Origin: Pseudoxanthomonas sp. GM95
GTDB lineage: Bacteria > Pseudomonadota > Gammaproteobacteria > Xanthomonadales > Xanthomonadaceae
Assembly: GCF_900109775.1 (NCBI RefSeq)
Contig: NZ_FOAX01000002.1
Location: 682,001 to 746,000 of the forward strand
DNA: 64,000 nucleotides
Reading direction: 5' to 3'
A program made the translations under genes and the position numbers. Of this stretch, positions 37,943 through 45,370 are shown piece after piece. The notes below the pieces were generated by a model, which did no database searches, was not told the origin of the DNA, and saw nothing but the letters and a program-made list of their open reading frames with translations. Position 1 is the first letter of the stretch. Every line of letters starts with the position of its first letter.

Positions 37943-38338
37943 ATGAGCGAGATCCCAGGCGATCTGAAATTTCTCAAGTCCCACGAGTGGGCCCGCGTCG
38001 AGGGCAACGGCCGCGTCACGGTCGGCATCTCCGATCACGCGCAGGGTCTGCTGGGCGACCTGGTCTATGTCGAGCTGCCGGGCGTCGGCGATACCGTGAC
38101 CGCCGGCAACGCCAGCGCCGTGGTCGAGTCGGTCAAGGCCGCTTCGGACGTGTACAGCCCGGTCTCGGGCACGGTGGTCGAGGTCAACGATGGCCTGACC
38201 GACAAGCCGGAAACGATCAACGAAGACGCCTACGGCGACGGCTGGCTGTACGTGGTCGAGATCAGCAACCCGGAAGAACTCGAAGACCTGCTGGGTCCGG
38301 ACGAGTACGCCGAGCAGATGGACGAAGAGGAAGACTGA
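37943..38338 (+). CDS. gcvH: Glycine cleavage system H protein (lipoyl carrier)
   Basis: 131 residues. It carries the aminomethyl group between GcvP and GcvT on a lipoamide arm. The lipoylation site is K65 in [17 protein letters not shown]. The N-terminus ([15 protein letters not shown], then [20 protein letters not shown]) and C-terminus ([13 protein letters not shown]) are typical; a short acidic tail (MDEEED) ends the protein. A ribosome site (CCGGAGCACCCC) precedes the ATG. A strong terminator follows. Confidence 0.97.
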   Translation: MSEIPGDLKFLKSHEWARVEGNGRVTVGISDHAQGLLGDLVYVELPGVGDTVTAGNASAVVESVKAASDVYSPVSGTVVEVNDGLTDKPETINEDAYGDGWLYVVEISNPEELEDLLGPDEYAEQMDEEED

Positions 38339-38352
38339 GCCTCGCTTCCTCC

Positions 38353-38412
38353 GCCGGCTTCCAAAGCCGGCACGCTGCAACCGAAAACGCCGCGTCCATG
38401 ACGCGGCGTTTT
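38353..38412 (+). terminator. Double hairpin terminator of gcvH
   Basis: A first stem (GCCGGCTT / AAGCCGGC, 38353-38371) is followed by a second, perfect 12-bp stem (AAAACGCCGCGT / ACGCGGCGTTTT, 38384-38412) with a 5-base loop and a T-run. The second hairpin is the terminator proper. Confidence 0.85.
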
Positions 38413-38626
38413 TCGTTGGTGCTTGCAGGCCGGTCATGGTCGCTCGCGTGCATCGATCAAACCCACGCGAAGCACGCGCGACATGCATCGAACGCCATGC
38501 ATCGAGGACGCGTGGTGGCGAAAAGTTTGCGCAGTTCGTGCGCAATGCTGCTTGTGCGACGCGAAAAGCACGAACGAACTCTCGGCTTGGATCAGCCGCG
38601 ATTCAACTGCGCGGCGCGTTCGCAGC

Positions 38627-38655
38627 GCCTGCATGCAGGCAAGCGTGCATGCACG
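38627..38655. repeat. Pair of perfect palindromes centred on TGCATGCA
   Basis: GCCTGCATGCAGGC at 38627-38640 (14 bp, perfect) and CGTGCATGCACG at 38644-38655 (12 bp, perfect) lie side by side, with centres about 16 bases apart. Related TGCATGCA or ATGCATCGA copies occur at about 38483, 38497 and 38730 in the same gene-free stretch. They could be sites for a dimeric DNA-binding protein; none is identified. Confidence 0.5.
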
Positions 38656-38836
38656 ATTTCGGCAAGTGCTTTCGCAGGTGCCATGCACGAAACATCATAA
38701 AAAAAGCACTCTGCTAAAAACGCATCGCTTGCATGCAGGCCATGTGGCGCATGCAGAAACGATGGCTCTTGCCGTCGACCGGGGAGGGCGTGCGAACGCA
38801 TCGCGAAAATAGATGCGAAATTTTTTTGCAAAGTAG

Positions 38837-38865
38837 TTGACACCTATAAAAACCGTGATTAGGTT
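38837..38865 (+). promoter_or_regulatory. Strong candidate sigma70 promoter
   Basis: A perfect TTGACA is followed by exactly 17 bases and TAGGTT. The surrounding 60 bases are markedly AT-rich for this genome, with a T7 run just upstream. Transcription would start near 38872, about 340 bases before the H1-like gene. Confidence 0.65.
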
Positions 38866-38871
38866 TCGCCC

Positions 38872-39212
38872 CAACACGCCTTCCGCACCACACATGCAAG
38901 CGAGCCGGTCATCGCGACGAAACGCACAACGACAAGGTCGCCCGTACGCCCCCCGATGAGGATGGTCGAAGGCTTCGCTTCCCCCAAAGAAATTCAGCGA
39001 CTGATCTCACCAGACACCTGCGCCGCACCAGACGCGGGTGTCTTTGCATGGTCAGGCGCACGACGCAGGCAGTGGCCTGCGTCGAACAAGATCCGCCCCA
39101 GCGCGCATGGCGCGTCGGCGGCTGCATGCGGGTCCGACTCCCGCGGCGTTTCGAGTACTGGGCTTGGTACTGGATGTTTCATCCAAAGTAATCACTGACG
39201 AGGAGCCATCAC
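38872..39212 (+). ncRNA. Candidate structured leader or small RNA upstream of the H1-like gene
   Basis: About 340 bases between the promoter at 38837 and the H1-like start, with no convincing open frame. It contains several hairpins: AGACACCTGCG / CGCGGGTGTCT at 39012-39043 (11 bp, one U-G pair, then TTT), CGACGCAGGC / GCCTGCGTCG at 39061-39084 (10 bp perfect, 4-base loop), GCGGG / CCCGC with a 7-base loop at 39128-39144, and AGTAC / GTACT near 39153. The first hairpin could end a ~175-base small RNA or act as an attenuator in a long leader. I do not recognise a known RNA family; 6S RNA was considered and its consensus is not evident. Confidence 0.4.
39061..39084 (+). repeat. Perfect 10-bp hairpin in the H1-like gene leader
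   Basis: CGACGCAGGC and its exact reverse complement GCCTGCGTCG flank a 4-base loop AGTG. No T-run follows, so it is an RNA structural element or a protein site rather than a terminator. Confidence 0.55.
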
Positions 39213-39623
39213 ATGGCAACGAAGAAAGCTGTAAAGAAAACGGCCAAGAAGGCCACCAAGAAAGTCGCCAAGAAAGCAGCCGTCAAGAAGGCTGTGAAGA
39301 AGGTCGCGAAGAAGGCTGCCAAGAAGGTCGCCAAGGCCAAGAAGGCAGTGAAGAAGGTCGTGAAGAAGGCTGCCAAGAAGGTCGCCAAGAAGCCGGCCAA
39401 GAAAGTAGCGAAGAAGGCTGCTGCCAAGAAGGTCGCCAAGAAGCCGGCCAAGAAGGTCGCCAAGAAGGCTGCTGCCAAGAAGGTTGTGAAGAAGGCCGCG
39501 AAGAAGGTCGCTAAGAAGGCTCCGGCCAAGAAGGCACCGGCCAAGAAAGTAGCCAAGAAGAAGGTTGCCAAGAAGAAGGCCGCCCCGGTCGCGCTTCCCG
39601 CGACGCCGGCTCCGCTGATCTAA
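39213..39623 (+). CDS. Lysine/alanine-rich histone H1-like protein
   Basis: 136 residues, almost entirely lysine, alanine, valine and proline in short repeats of the KKVAKKAA and KKPAKKVAKK kind, with a brief non-repetitive end (APVALPATPAPLI). The ATG at 39213 follows GAGGAGCCATCAC. This is the H1 C-terminal-tail-like composition of bacterial chromosome-compacting proteins (HctA/AlgP type); such proteins bind DNA non-specifically through charge. The gene is highly repetitive at DNA level (AAGAAGGTCGCCAAGAAG units), so repeat number is likely to vary between strains. It stands alone, with a long structured leader and a strong terminator. Confidence 0.85.
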   Translation: MATKKAVKKTAKKATKKVAKKAAVKKAVKKVAKKAAKKVAKAKKAVKKVVKKAAKKVAKKPAKKVAKKAAAKKVAKKPAKKVAKKAAAKKVVKKAAKKVAKKAPAKKAPAKKVAKKKVAKKKAAPVALPATPAPLI

Positions 39624-39671
39624 AAAGATCGCGGCAACAGCGATACGCAAGACCGCAATACTTCGATAAAG

Positions 39672-39709
39672 CCTCCTCCCCGGCGCCCAGCGGGGAGGAG
39701 GTTTTTTTT
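39672..39709 (+). terminator. Strong rho-independent terminator of the H1-like gene
   Basis: An 11-bp perfect stem (CCTCCTCCCCG / CGGGGAGGAGG) with an 8-base loop is followed directly by eight Ts. It lies 48 bases after the stop codon. Confidence 0.92.
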
Positions 39710-39789
39710 CGCCTGCGTGTTGGCTTAGGCGGGCGCGAATGTTCAGGCAAGCGCACGCGAGACGCCGGGTCGATGCGTGTGCTCGGGAC

Positions 39790-39825
39790 AAAAAAAGGCG
39801 CGACACACCGGAGGGGTATCGCGCC
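39790..39825 (-). terminator. Terminator of the adhesin/OmpA-like unit
   Basis: On the minus strand, a 7-bp stem (GGCGCGA / TCGCGCC, 39797-39825) with a 15-base loop is followed by seven Ts (39790-39796). It lies 28 bases past the end of the OmpA-like remnant, showing that the remnant was or is the last gene of the unit. Confidence 0.7.
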
Positions 39826-39853
39826 GCACGGCCATGCTGGCCGTGACAGGGGA

Positions 39854-40227
39854 TCAGTCGCGCGCGGCGATCAGGCCGCTGATTTCCACGCGTCGATTGG
39901 GCGCTGGGCAATCGATGACTTCTGGCGAAGCCGGCCCGGGACTCTGCGCCAGTGGATCACCGGCCTTCGACTGGATCGTGTACGCGGCGATGCCGCCGGC
40001 GACCGAGCCATCACGCATGGCTTCGGCACGACGCTCGGACAGCGCCTGGTTGTCGTCCGCCGCGTGCAGGCGATCGGTGTCGCCGATCAGCTGCAGGTCG
40101 GAGAGTTGCCGTGCCGTCACGGCCTGCGCCATGAGGCTGGCCAGTCGCGGCCGCCAAGCAGCTGCGCCAGAGCGATAAGCGTCACGAGCTTGCGATAGCG
40201 CACGGAGGGATTGGGGCATCGCTGCAT
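39854..40227 (-). pseudogene. Frameshifted, shortened OmpA-like gene downstream of the adhesin
   Basis: A good start (AAAGGACGCCCCC then ATG at 40227) opens MQRCPNPSVRYRKLVTLIAL and continues AQLLGG, which looks like a signal peptide, but this frame stops after about 36 codons. The OmpA peptidoglycan-binding domain continues in another frame to 39854: DLQLIGDTDRLHAADDNQAL, SERRAEAMRD, then VIDCPAPNRRVEISG. A shift in the region 40110-40145 would join them. The OmpA part also lacks its usual first strand and has GDTD for the canonical GHTD. Trimeric adhesins of Xanthomonads are commonly followed by an OmpA gene, so this is best read as a decayed partner; a sequencing error cannot be excluded. 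An alternative short intact gene would run 39854-40219. Confidence 0.6.
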
Positions 40228-40266
40228 GGGGGCGTCCTTTGGGGCAGGGAACAAGCGGTGTTCGAG

Positions 40267-42891
40267 TCACCACTGGATGCCGGCGCCCACCGAGACGCCG
40301 CCATCGCCGCGGGTGTTGGTCGAGCCGCTGAGCTTGTAGACCCAGCGGCCGCCTTCGGTGATACCGGAGACACCCACGGCCAGGCCCGACTCGCCGTTGT
40401 AGCTGCCGGCGGCCACGGCGGCCATGTTGCGGCCCGGTTCTGAAGGCTGCGGCAGGCTGGCCGCCGCCATGGCCGAGGCGATGCCGGCCGAAGCGCGGTT
40501 GTCGACCTCGTTCAACTGGCGTCCGTACTGGGCAAAGCGCTGGTCGGTGTAGTCCTGCGCCCACGTCATGGCATCGGCCATGCCGGTGCTGAGCTGGGAG
40601 ACGTTGACCGCATCGGTGCTGGCGGTACCGGGCGCGACATGGGTGACCTGGCGCTCGTTGCCGGTGCTGCCCACGGCGACGGAGTTGGCGCGGTCGGCGG
40701 TGGAGCCGCTGCCCAGCGCGACGCTGTTGTCGGCCGCGGCCAGCGCATCGCTGCCAAGCGCAGTGCTGTCGGCGCCGGAGGCCACCGCGTTGCTGCCGTA
40801 GGCGCTGCTGTTGAGTCTGCGCGCGCTGGCGCCGTTGCCCATCGCCGAGGCGTTATCGCCCAATGCGCTGGCGGCCTGGCCGATCGCGGTACTGCCGAGG
40901 CCTGTGGCGGCCGCACCGCTGCCATAGGCGCTGGCGCCGATCGCGCTGGCCATCGCGTTGTTGCCTGCCGCGATACTGTCGGAAGCAAGGGCCGAGGCCG
41001 CATTGCCGATCGCCACCGCGCTCAGGCCATTGGCATTGGCGCCGTTGCCCAGCGCCACCGCATTCTCGCCCGAGGCCAGTGCGGCATTGCCGAGCGCCAC
41101 GCTGTCCAGGCCGAGTGCCTGGGCGGCCTCGCCGTCGGAGTTCACGTCCAGATACGGGCTGATCGCTTCGAGGTTGGTGATGCGCTGTTCGTAATCGTTG
41201 AGCGTGTTGTAAACGTTGGTCAGGTCCAGATCGCTCAGGTCGGGCACGCCGACGCCAAGATCGATATCGACCAGGCTTTCGCCCGCGTCGCATGCAAGGG
41301 TCACCACGCCGAGCACATCGGCGCAGACGCCCACGCCCGCGGTGATGCCGGGCAGGCTGATGCCCAGCAGTGCGCCGTCGCCGCCAGTGGCCAGCAAGCC
41401 GGTGCCGAGCAGGCCATCGCTGCCGATCACGCCTTCCAGCGTGTCGCCCAAGGCGGTGCCCAGGCTGCCACCGAGATTGCCGGTGCCGAGCGTGGAGCCG
41501 AGCAGATCGCCCAGGCCACCGACGGCACCGCCGCCCGTGCCATCGCTGCCCTGGAGCACATTGGCGACCACGCCGCCGACCTGGCTCACGGTCTGCGAGA
41601 GCCCAGCGGAAAGCGGTGCGAGCGCGGTGCTGTTGCCGGTCGCTGCGCCGAGCGTGCCGCCGAGTCCCTCGAGGGTCGTGCCGAGCACCGTCGCGACCGT
41701 GCCGCTGGCCGCATTGACCGTGTCGGACAGGTCGGACGACGTCAGCGCAGTGGCCGTGTCCTGCAACCCGCTGTCCAGCTCGGCCGTGGCGGCATTCAAG
41801 GTCTGGCCCAACGGCTGCGAACCGGTGATCGCCGACACTGCGCTGCCGAGTTGTTCGCCGGTCCGGCTCGCTGCATCGCCGACGCCGCTCACCGTGCTGG
41901 TCACGCCCTGGCCGAGCGCGTTGTTGGCGAGCAGCTGCGTGGTGAGTGTTTCGACCGGGTCGACGACGGCGGCCAGCGGCGCGTTGTCGGTGGCGCTGTT
42001 CAAATTGGCGAGCAGTTCGCTCACTGCATCGCTGACCGGGGAGGCGGTGCCACCGGTCCCGTCTTCTCCGCCCCCTGTTCCTGTCCCGGCGCCGGAGCTG
42101 CCCTGGACGACGGTGGCGACGACACCACTGACCTGGGTGACGGCCTGCGACAGGCCATCGCCGACAGCGTTCAGTGGCGCACTGGTGCCGGTGGCACCGC
42201 CAAGCGTGGTACCCACGCCGCTGATCGCGGTGTCGAGCACGCTGGCCACGGTCGTGCCGGCAGCGTTGACCGTGTCCGATAGATCCGAAGACGTGAGCGC
42301 GGTCGTGGTTGCCTGCAGACCTGTGCTCAGCACCGTGGTGCTGGCGCTGACCGTCTGGCCGAGCGGCGCGGAGGTGGTGATCGCAGTGACGACGCTGCCA
42401 AGCTGGCTGCCGGTTTGCGCTAAAGCGCTGCCCGTGCCGTTGCTGATTTGGCCGACGCCCTGGCCGAGCGCGGTGCCGGACAACAGCTGCGTTGTCGTGG
42501 CTTCGACCGGATCGACGATTGCCGCCAGCGGCGCATCCTGCAGCGGAGTCACGCCCAGGTTGGGCAGGCCAGCATTGCCTGCGCTGCTGCCCAGCACCGA
42601 GGTAACGGTGGTCTGCGCGGTCGTGCCCAGCGTGCTGGTGGCGGCGGTCGGCGATGTCGTCGCCGGCGACGCTGGCAGGTATTGATTGGCGGTCTGCAGC
42701 AGTTCGTTCAAGCGCAGGTCCTGCGCGGCCGCCGTGCTGGCGAATGCGCCAAGCAGGCCTGCGCTGGCCAATACCGCAATGGTGCGAGTGGCGCTGCGTC
42801 CGGCCTGCTTGCCGCGAGGCGACGCCAGCTCCGAGACCACCACCAGCGCGTTGAGGGTGCGATTCCAGACCAGTCGATAGATGCGATTCAT
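40267..42891 (-). CDS. Trimeric autotransporter adhesin (YadA type)
   Basis: 874 residues. It begins with an extended signal peptide region (MNRIYRLVWNRTLNALVVVS, the ESPR of large type V secreted proteins), then a hydrophobic signal core ending ASTAAAQ. Residues ~115-270 and ~310-465 are two copies of a threonine/serine/glycine-rich unit (APLAAIVDPVE / APLAAVVDPVE, both with ALTSSDLSDTVNAA). A YadA head of 14-residue repeats follows (SVALGNAALASGENAVALGN style, ~590-745), then the neck STDAVNVSQL and a C-terminal YadA anchor that ends VSVGAGIQW. The protein should form a homotrimeric surface fibre used in attachment. A ribosome site (GCAGGGGATCCCC) precedes the ATG. An AraC-type regulator lies just upstream on the same strand. 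Confidence 0.92.
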   Translation of the reverse strand: MNRIYRLVWNRTLNALVVVSELASPRGKQAGRSATRTIAVLASAGLLGAFASTAAAQDLRLNELLQTANQYLPASPATTSPTAATSTLGTTAQTTVTSVLGSSAGNAGLPNLGVTPLQDAPLAAIVDPVEATTTQLLSGTALGQGVGQISNGTGSALAQTGSQLGSVVTAITTSAPLGQTVSASTTVLSTGLQATTTALTSSDLSDTVNAAGTTVASVLDTAISGVGTTLGGATGTSAPLNAVGDGLSQAVTQVSGVVATVVQGSSGAGTGTGGGEDGTGGTASPVSDAVSELLANLNSATDNAPLAAVVDPVETLTTQLLANNALGQGVTSTVSGVGDAASRTGEQLGSAVSAITGSQPLGQTLNAATAELDSGLQDTATALTSSDLSDTVNAASGTVATVLGTTLEGLGGTLGAATGNSTALAPLSAGLSQTVSQVGGVVANVLQGSDGTGGGAVGGLGDLLGSTLGTGNLGGSLGTALGDTLEGVIGSDGLLGTGLLATGGDGALLGISLPGITAGVGVCADVLGVVTLACDAGESLVDIDLGVGVPDLSDLDLTNVYNTLNDYEQRITNLEAISPYLDVNSDGEAAQALGLDSVALGNAALASGENAVALGNGANANGLSAVAIGNAASALASDSIAAGNNAMASAIGASAYGSGAAATGLGSTAIGQAASALGDNASAMGNGASARRLNSSAYGSNAVASGADSTALGSDALAAADNSVALGSGSTADRANSVAVGSTGNERQVTHVAPGTASTDAVNVSQLSTGMADAMTWAQDYTDQRFAQYGRQLNEVDNRASAGIASAMAAASLPQPSEPGRNMAAVAAGSYNGESGLAVGVSGITEGGRWVYKLSGSTNTRGDGGVSVGAGIQW

Positions 42892-43077
42892 GGGGATCCC
42901 CTGCTCATCCTTGCAGCGTCGCGGCGACGCGGTAGGCCTGCATTACAGGGGAGTGGACGCGCGCGGCTCACCTGAATCCGGCACGTCATGCGCGCGATCC
43001 GGCAAAGCGTTGGCCGAAACCGGCAGGCGATTGCACGTTTCTGGCAAGGCCGTGCATGCGCGGTCGCCCGCGCGGGC

Positions 43078-44169
43078 TTACATCGAGCGGCGCATCAAGG
43101 TGTCGCGCGGCAGTTCGCCGAACACGCGGCGATAGCTTTCGGCAAAGCGCGATAGATCCCACAGCCCGCAGCTCAGTGCCACGGCTTTCACCGACTTGCG
43201 ACTGCTGTCAGCCACTGACAGGCTGCGGCACGCCATGCACAGGCGCAGCAGCGAGAGATAGCGGTTGGGCGAGATGCCGACCAGATCTTCGAAGGCGTAA
43301 CGCAACGTGCGCTCGCTGACGCCTGCGGCGTCGCAGATTTCCTGGATGTAGATGTGGCGACGCAGGTGCATCCGCATGAAGTCTTCCGCACGCCGCAGGA
43401 TCAGGTAACGCGCCCGGCGCGAGCGTGCACACACGATGCGGTCGAAGCTGCTTGCGGCCAGCACCTCGCGCACGTGGCAATCCAGTAAGGCCGCCAGGTC
43501 GTAACCGCCCAACGCCTGGTGGCCCTGGGCAAGCAGGGCATCGAGTTCGCCATAAGCCTGGCCCAGCTCGCCCTTGCCGTGGCTGTTGGTCAACGCCAGC
43601 GCATGGCCCGGTCCATCCAGGCTGCCCAGGTGCAGTTCGGAAAACTTCTTCTGCAGGCGGCGATATGGCAGCAGCGCGAAGCTCACGCGCGTGCCGCTGC
43701 TGAGCACGATCTCGCTGATGCCATCGGGCGTGAGCGTCACGATGGTGCCCGGCACCAGTGCCGCGCCGTGGCACCAGCTGGCGGCTTCGTCGATGTGGTG
43801 GATGTAGCCGATCAGGCACCAGTCCAGCGGCAGCATGAAGCGCGCGCGGGCGGTGAAGCCGATCTCCAGCGTGCACAGCAGCGACTCGTCATGCACCTGC
43901 TGCTGGATCGCCGCGCGTGGGCCGATGCCGTCCAGCAGCACGAGTTCGACATCGCAGACACGCAGCATTGCGCTGAGGTCGAGCAGGTCGAAGGGTTCGA
44001 GCACGCTGGCGCCTTCCATCTTCAAGCGCGACGGTCCACGTGCTGCTGCAGCGGGCAAGACTCGACCGGCCGCGCGAGGCGAGGCCTGTGTTGATGTCGC
44101 GTGTGACTTGACGCCCCCTGTGCACCGATGCCCATCGGCTCGTTCCACGTCCTGATGTCCGTGCGCCAT
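43078..44169 (-). CDS. AraC-family transcriptional regulator
   Basis: 363 residues from the ATG at 44169, which follows TTGAGGTTTAG; a shorter start at 44019 has a weaker site and would remove a variable N-terminus. The N-terminal ~240 residues are a sensor region with no clear named fold. The C-terminal ~100 hold the double helix-turn-helix: HIYIQEICDAAGVSERTLRY, AFEDLVGISPNRYLSLLRL, and VKAVALSCGLWDLSRFAESY. It is the only regulator near the adhesin (same strand, 186 bases upstream) and the tad locus (divergent), so it is the first candidate controller of either; that link is inference from position. Confidence 0.85.
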   Translation of the reverse strand: MAHGHQDVERADGHRCTGGVKSHATSTQASPRAAGRVLPAAAARGPSRLKMEGASVLEPFDLLDLSAMLRVCDVELVLLDGIGPRAAIQQQVHDESLLCTLEIGFTARARFMLPLDWCLIGYIHHIDEAASWCHGAALVPGTIVTLTPDGISEIVLSSGTRVSFALLPYRRLQKKFSELHLGSLDGPGHALALTNSHGKGELGQAYGELDALLAQGHQALGGYDLAALLDCHVREVLAASSFDRIVCARSRRARYLILRRAEDFMRMHLRRHIYIQEICDAAGVSERTLRYAFEDLVGISPNRYLSLLRLCMACRSLSVADSSRKSVKAVALSCGLWDLSRFAESYRRVFGELPRDTLMRRSM

Positions 44170-44614
44170 CTAAACCTCAAAACCGGCGCGTGGATGTACG
44201 TTTTCGGAAATGTGGCCGGGCTTGCGAATCAATGCGTGGTCAAGAGTTGTCCATGCGCACAGATCGGCGGCGTCCAAGCTTGAGACTTGTGTTCCATGAC
44301 AGCGCTGACACGCCTGCTGTTAGTGATTCTGAGCATGTGCGTCCCAGCGCGTGCAGCTGCCGTTTTTGTGTATTGCGCTGCGGGCTTCTCGCAGACGATG
44401 CCGTCCAAGGGCGCAACGCCCCGTGGCAGGCCAAAGGATCTTGGAAAAACACTGCAAGCAGGTAAGCCCGGCAGCACGTTTCCAACGGCTTCATCAGCGG
44501 CAGTGCTGGAAGCAAGGTGCTTTGTCTACCACGTCGTACACGCCGCACGCCTGGTCCGCCCGGGGCGTGACGGTCTCTCGATCAGGGCGATCCAATGCAG
44601 TCGGGGGAAATCCA
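44170..44614. other. Divergent control region between the AraC regulator and flp
   Basis: 445 bases, somewhat lower in GC than the neighbours, with no open frame that looks coding. It must contain the promoter of the tad locus and the AraC gene promoter. I could not identify a clean sigma70 or sigma54 promoter. A ribosome site (CGGGGGAAATCCA) ends the region. Confidence 0.55.
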
Positions 44615-44788
44615 ATGAACGTTGCAATCAAGAAGTTCCTGAAGGAAGAAGACGGCGTCACCGCGCTGGAATACGGCCTGTTGGCTGCCATCGTCGCCAG
44701 TGCGCTGGTGCTCGTCTTTCAAAGCAACCTGAGTACGCTGTTCACCAGCTTGTTTACCAAACTGACCGCGGCTGTCGCAGCGGCTTGA
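44615..44788 (+). CDS. flp: Flp-type pilin
   Basis: 57 residues from the ATG at 44615, preceded by GGGGGAAATCCA. It is the structural subunit of the tad pilus. The prepilin site is clear: KKFLKEEDG then VTALEYGLLAAIVAS, with cleavage after G14, glutamate at +5 and tyrosine at +6 of the mature protein, the Flp motif. The mature pilin is a hydrophobic helix plus a short tail (SLFTKLTAAVAAA). It stands 54 bases before cpaA at the head of the locus. Confidence 0.95.
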   Translation: MNVAIKKFLKEEDGVTALEYGLLAAIVASALVLVFQSNLSTLFTSLFTKLTAAVAAA

Positions 44789-44842
44789 GGATCAGTTCGA
44801 GGCCCTCGCGTTGAGTTTCAATGCTGAGCTGCGGGGAAGAAC

Positions 44843-45367
44843 GTGCTGGCTCTGAATCCGATCCTTGCCGTGGCGATTGCGCTCAGCCTTCAAGTCGCAA
44901 TCAGCGATTTGTACGCACGGCGGGTTTCCAACCGGGTCTTGTTGTGCGCCATCGGCGGGGCTGGCATCTGCTACGTGTCAGGCGTCGCGGGACCTCTCTC
45001 AGGCGTAGACGGTATGCTCGGTTTCTGCGCAGGGCTGGTGGCGATGCTGCCGTTCTACGCCATGCGGGTGATGGGGGCGGGGGACGTCAAGTTCTTCGCG
45101 GTCTTGGGGCTGTTGCTGGGATGGAAGGCGCTGTTGCCCGTGTGGGTGGTGGCCAGCCTGATGGCCGGGGTCTATGCGCTCTGTGTCCTGTCTTGGCGCA
45201 GAGTGGAAATTTGGATTCCGTCGGGCTGGTCGGTGGCGCTGGTTCGACACGTACCATCCTGCGTTGCACTGCGCGGGAAGGTGCTCGCGGCACGGCAGGG
45301 GCGGCAGGGCATTCCCTACGCCACCTGCCTGGCAATGGCGGCGATGGCCTGGATGGTCTGGGGGTGA
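44843..45367 (+). CDS. cpaA: Prepilin peptidase CpaA/TadV
   Basis: 174 residues from a GTG at 44843 with a GGGGAAGAAC ribosome site. It is the inner-membrane aspartic protease that cuts the leader of Flp and the pseudopilins. The two catalytic aspartates lie in QVAISDLYARRVSNRV and VMGAGDVKFFAVLGLLL (GxGD motif). Four to five transmembrane helices are visible and the N-methylase domain of PilD is absent, as expected for TadV. tadE starts 3 bases after its stop. Confidence 0.92.
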   Translation: MLALNPILAVAIALSLQVAISDLYARRVSNRVLLCAIGGAGICYVSGVAGPLSGVDGMLGFCAGLVAMLPFYAMRVMGAGDVKFFAVLGLLLGWKALLPVWVVASLMAGVYALCVLSWRRVEIWIPSGWSVALVRHVPSCVALRGKVLAARQGRQGIPYATCLAMAAMAWMVWG

Positions 45368-45370
45368 TGT

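Noticed and set aside
38423..38900. Several short open frames on both strands between gcvH and the H1-like gene
   Set aside because: No ribosome sites, no recognisable sequence, and the frames are built on the repeated GCATGC palindromes.
38866..39050. Possible 6S RNA
   Set aside because: Size and the gcv neighbourhood were suggestive, but I could not see the long paired rod with a central bulge, and no zapA or ygfA gene is adjacent.
39128..39144. T-arm-like sequence GCGGG TCCGACT CCCGC, suggesting a tRNA or tmRNA 3' end
   Set aside because: No matching acceptor stem, anticodon arm or CCA could be found around it, so it is reported only as a hairpin of the leader.
39213..39623. Minus-strand leucine/alanine/phenylalanine-rich frame that looks like a membrane protein
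   Set aside because: It is the antisense of the lysine-rich H1-like gene (AAG and CTT codons mirrored) and has no start signal.
44505..44530. Possible sigma54 promoter upstream of flp (TGGAAGCAAGGTGCTTTG)
   Set aside because: The spacing between the GG and GC elements is one base short of the strict requirement, and the match is poor.
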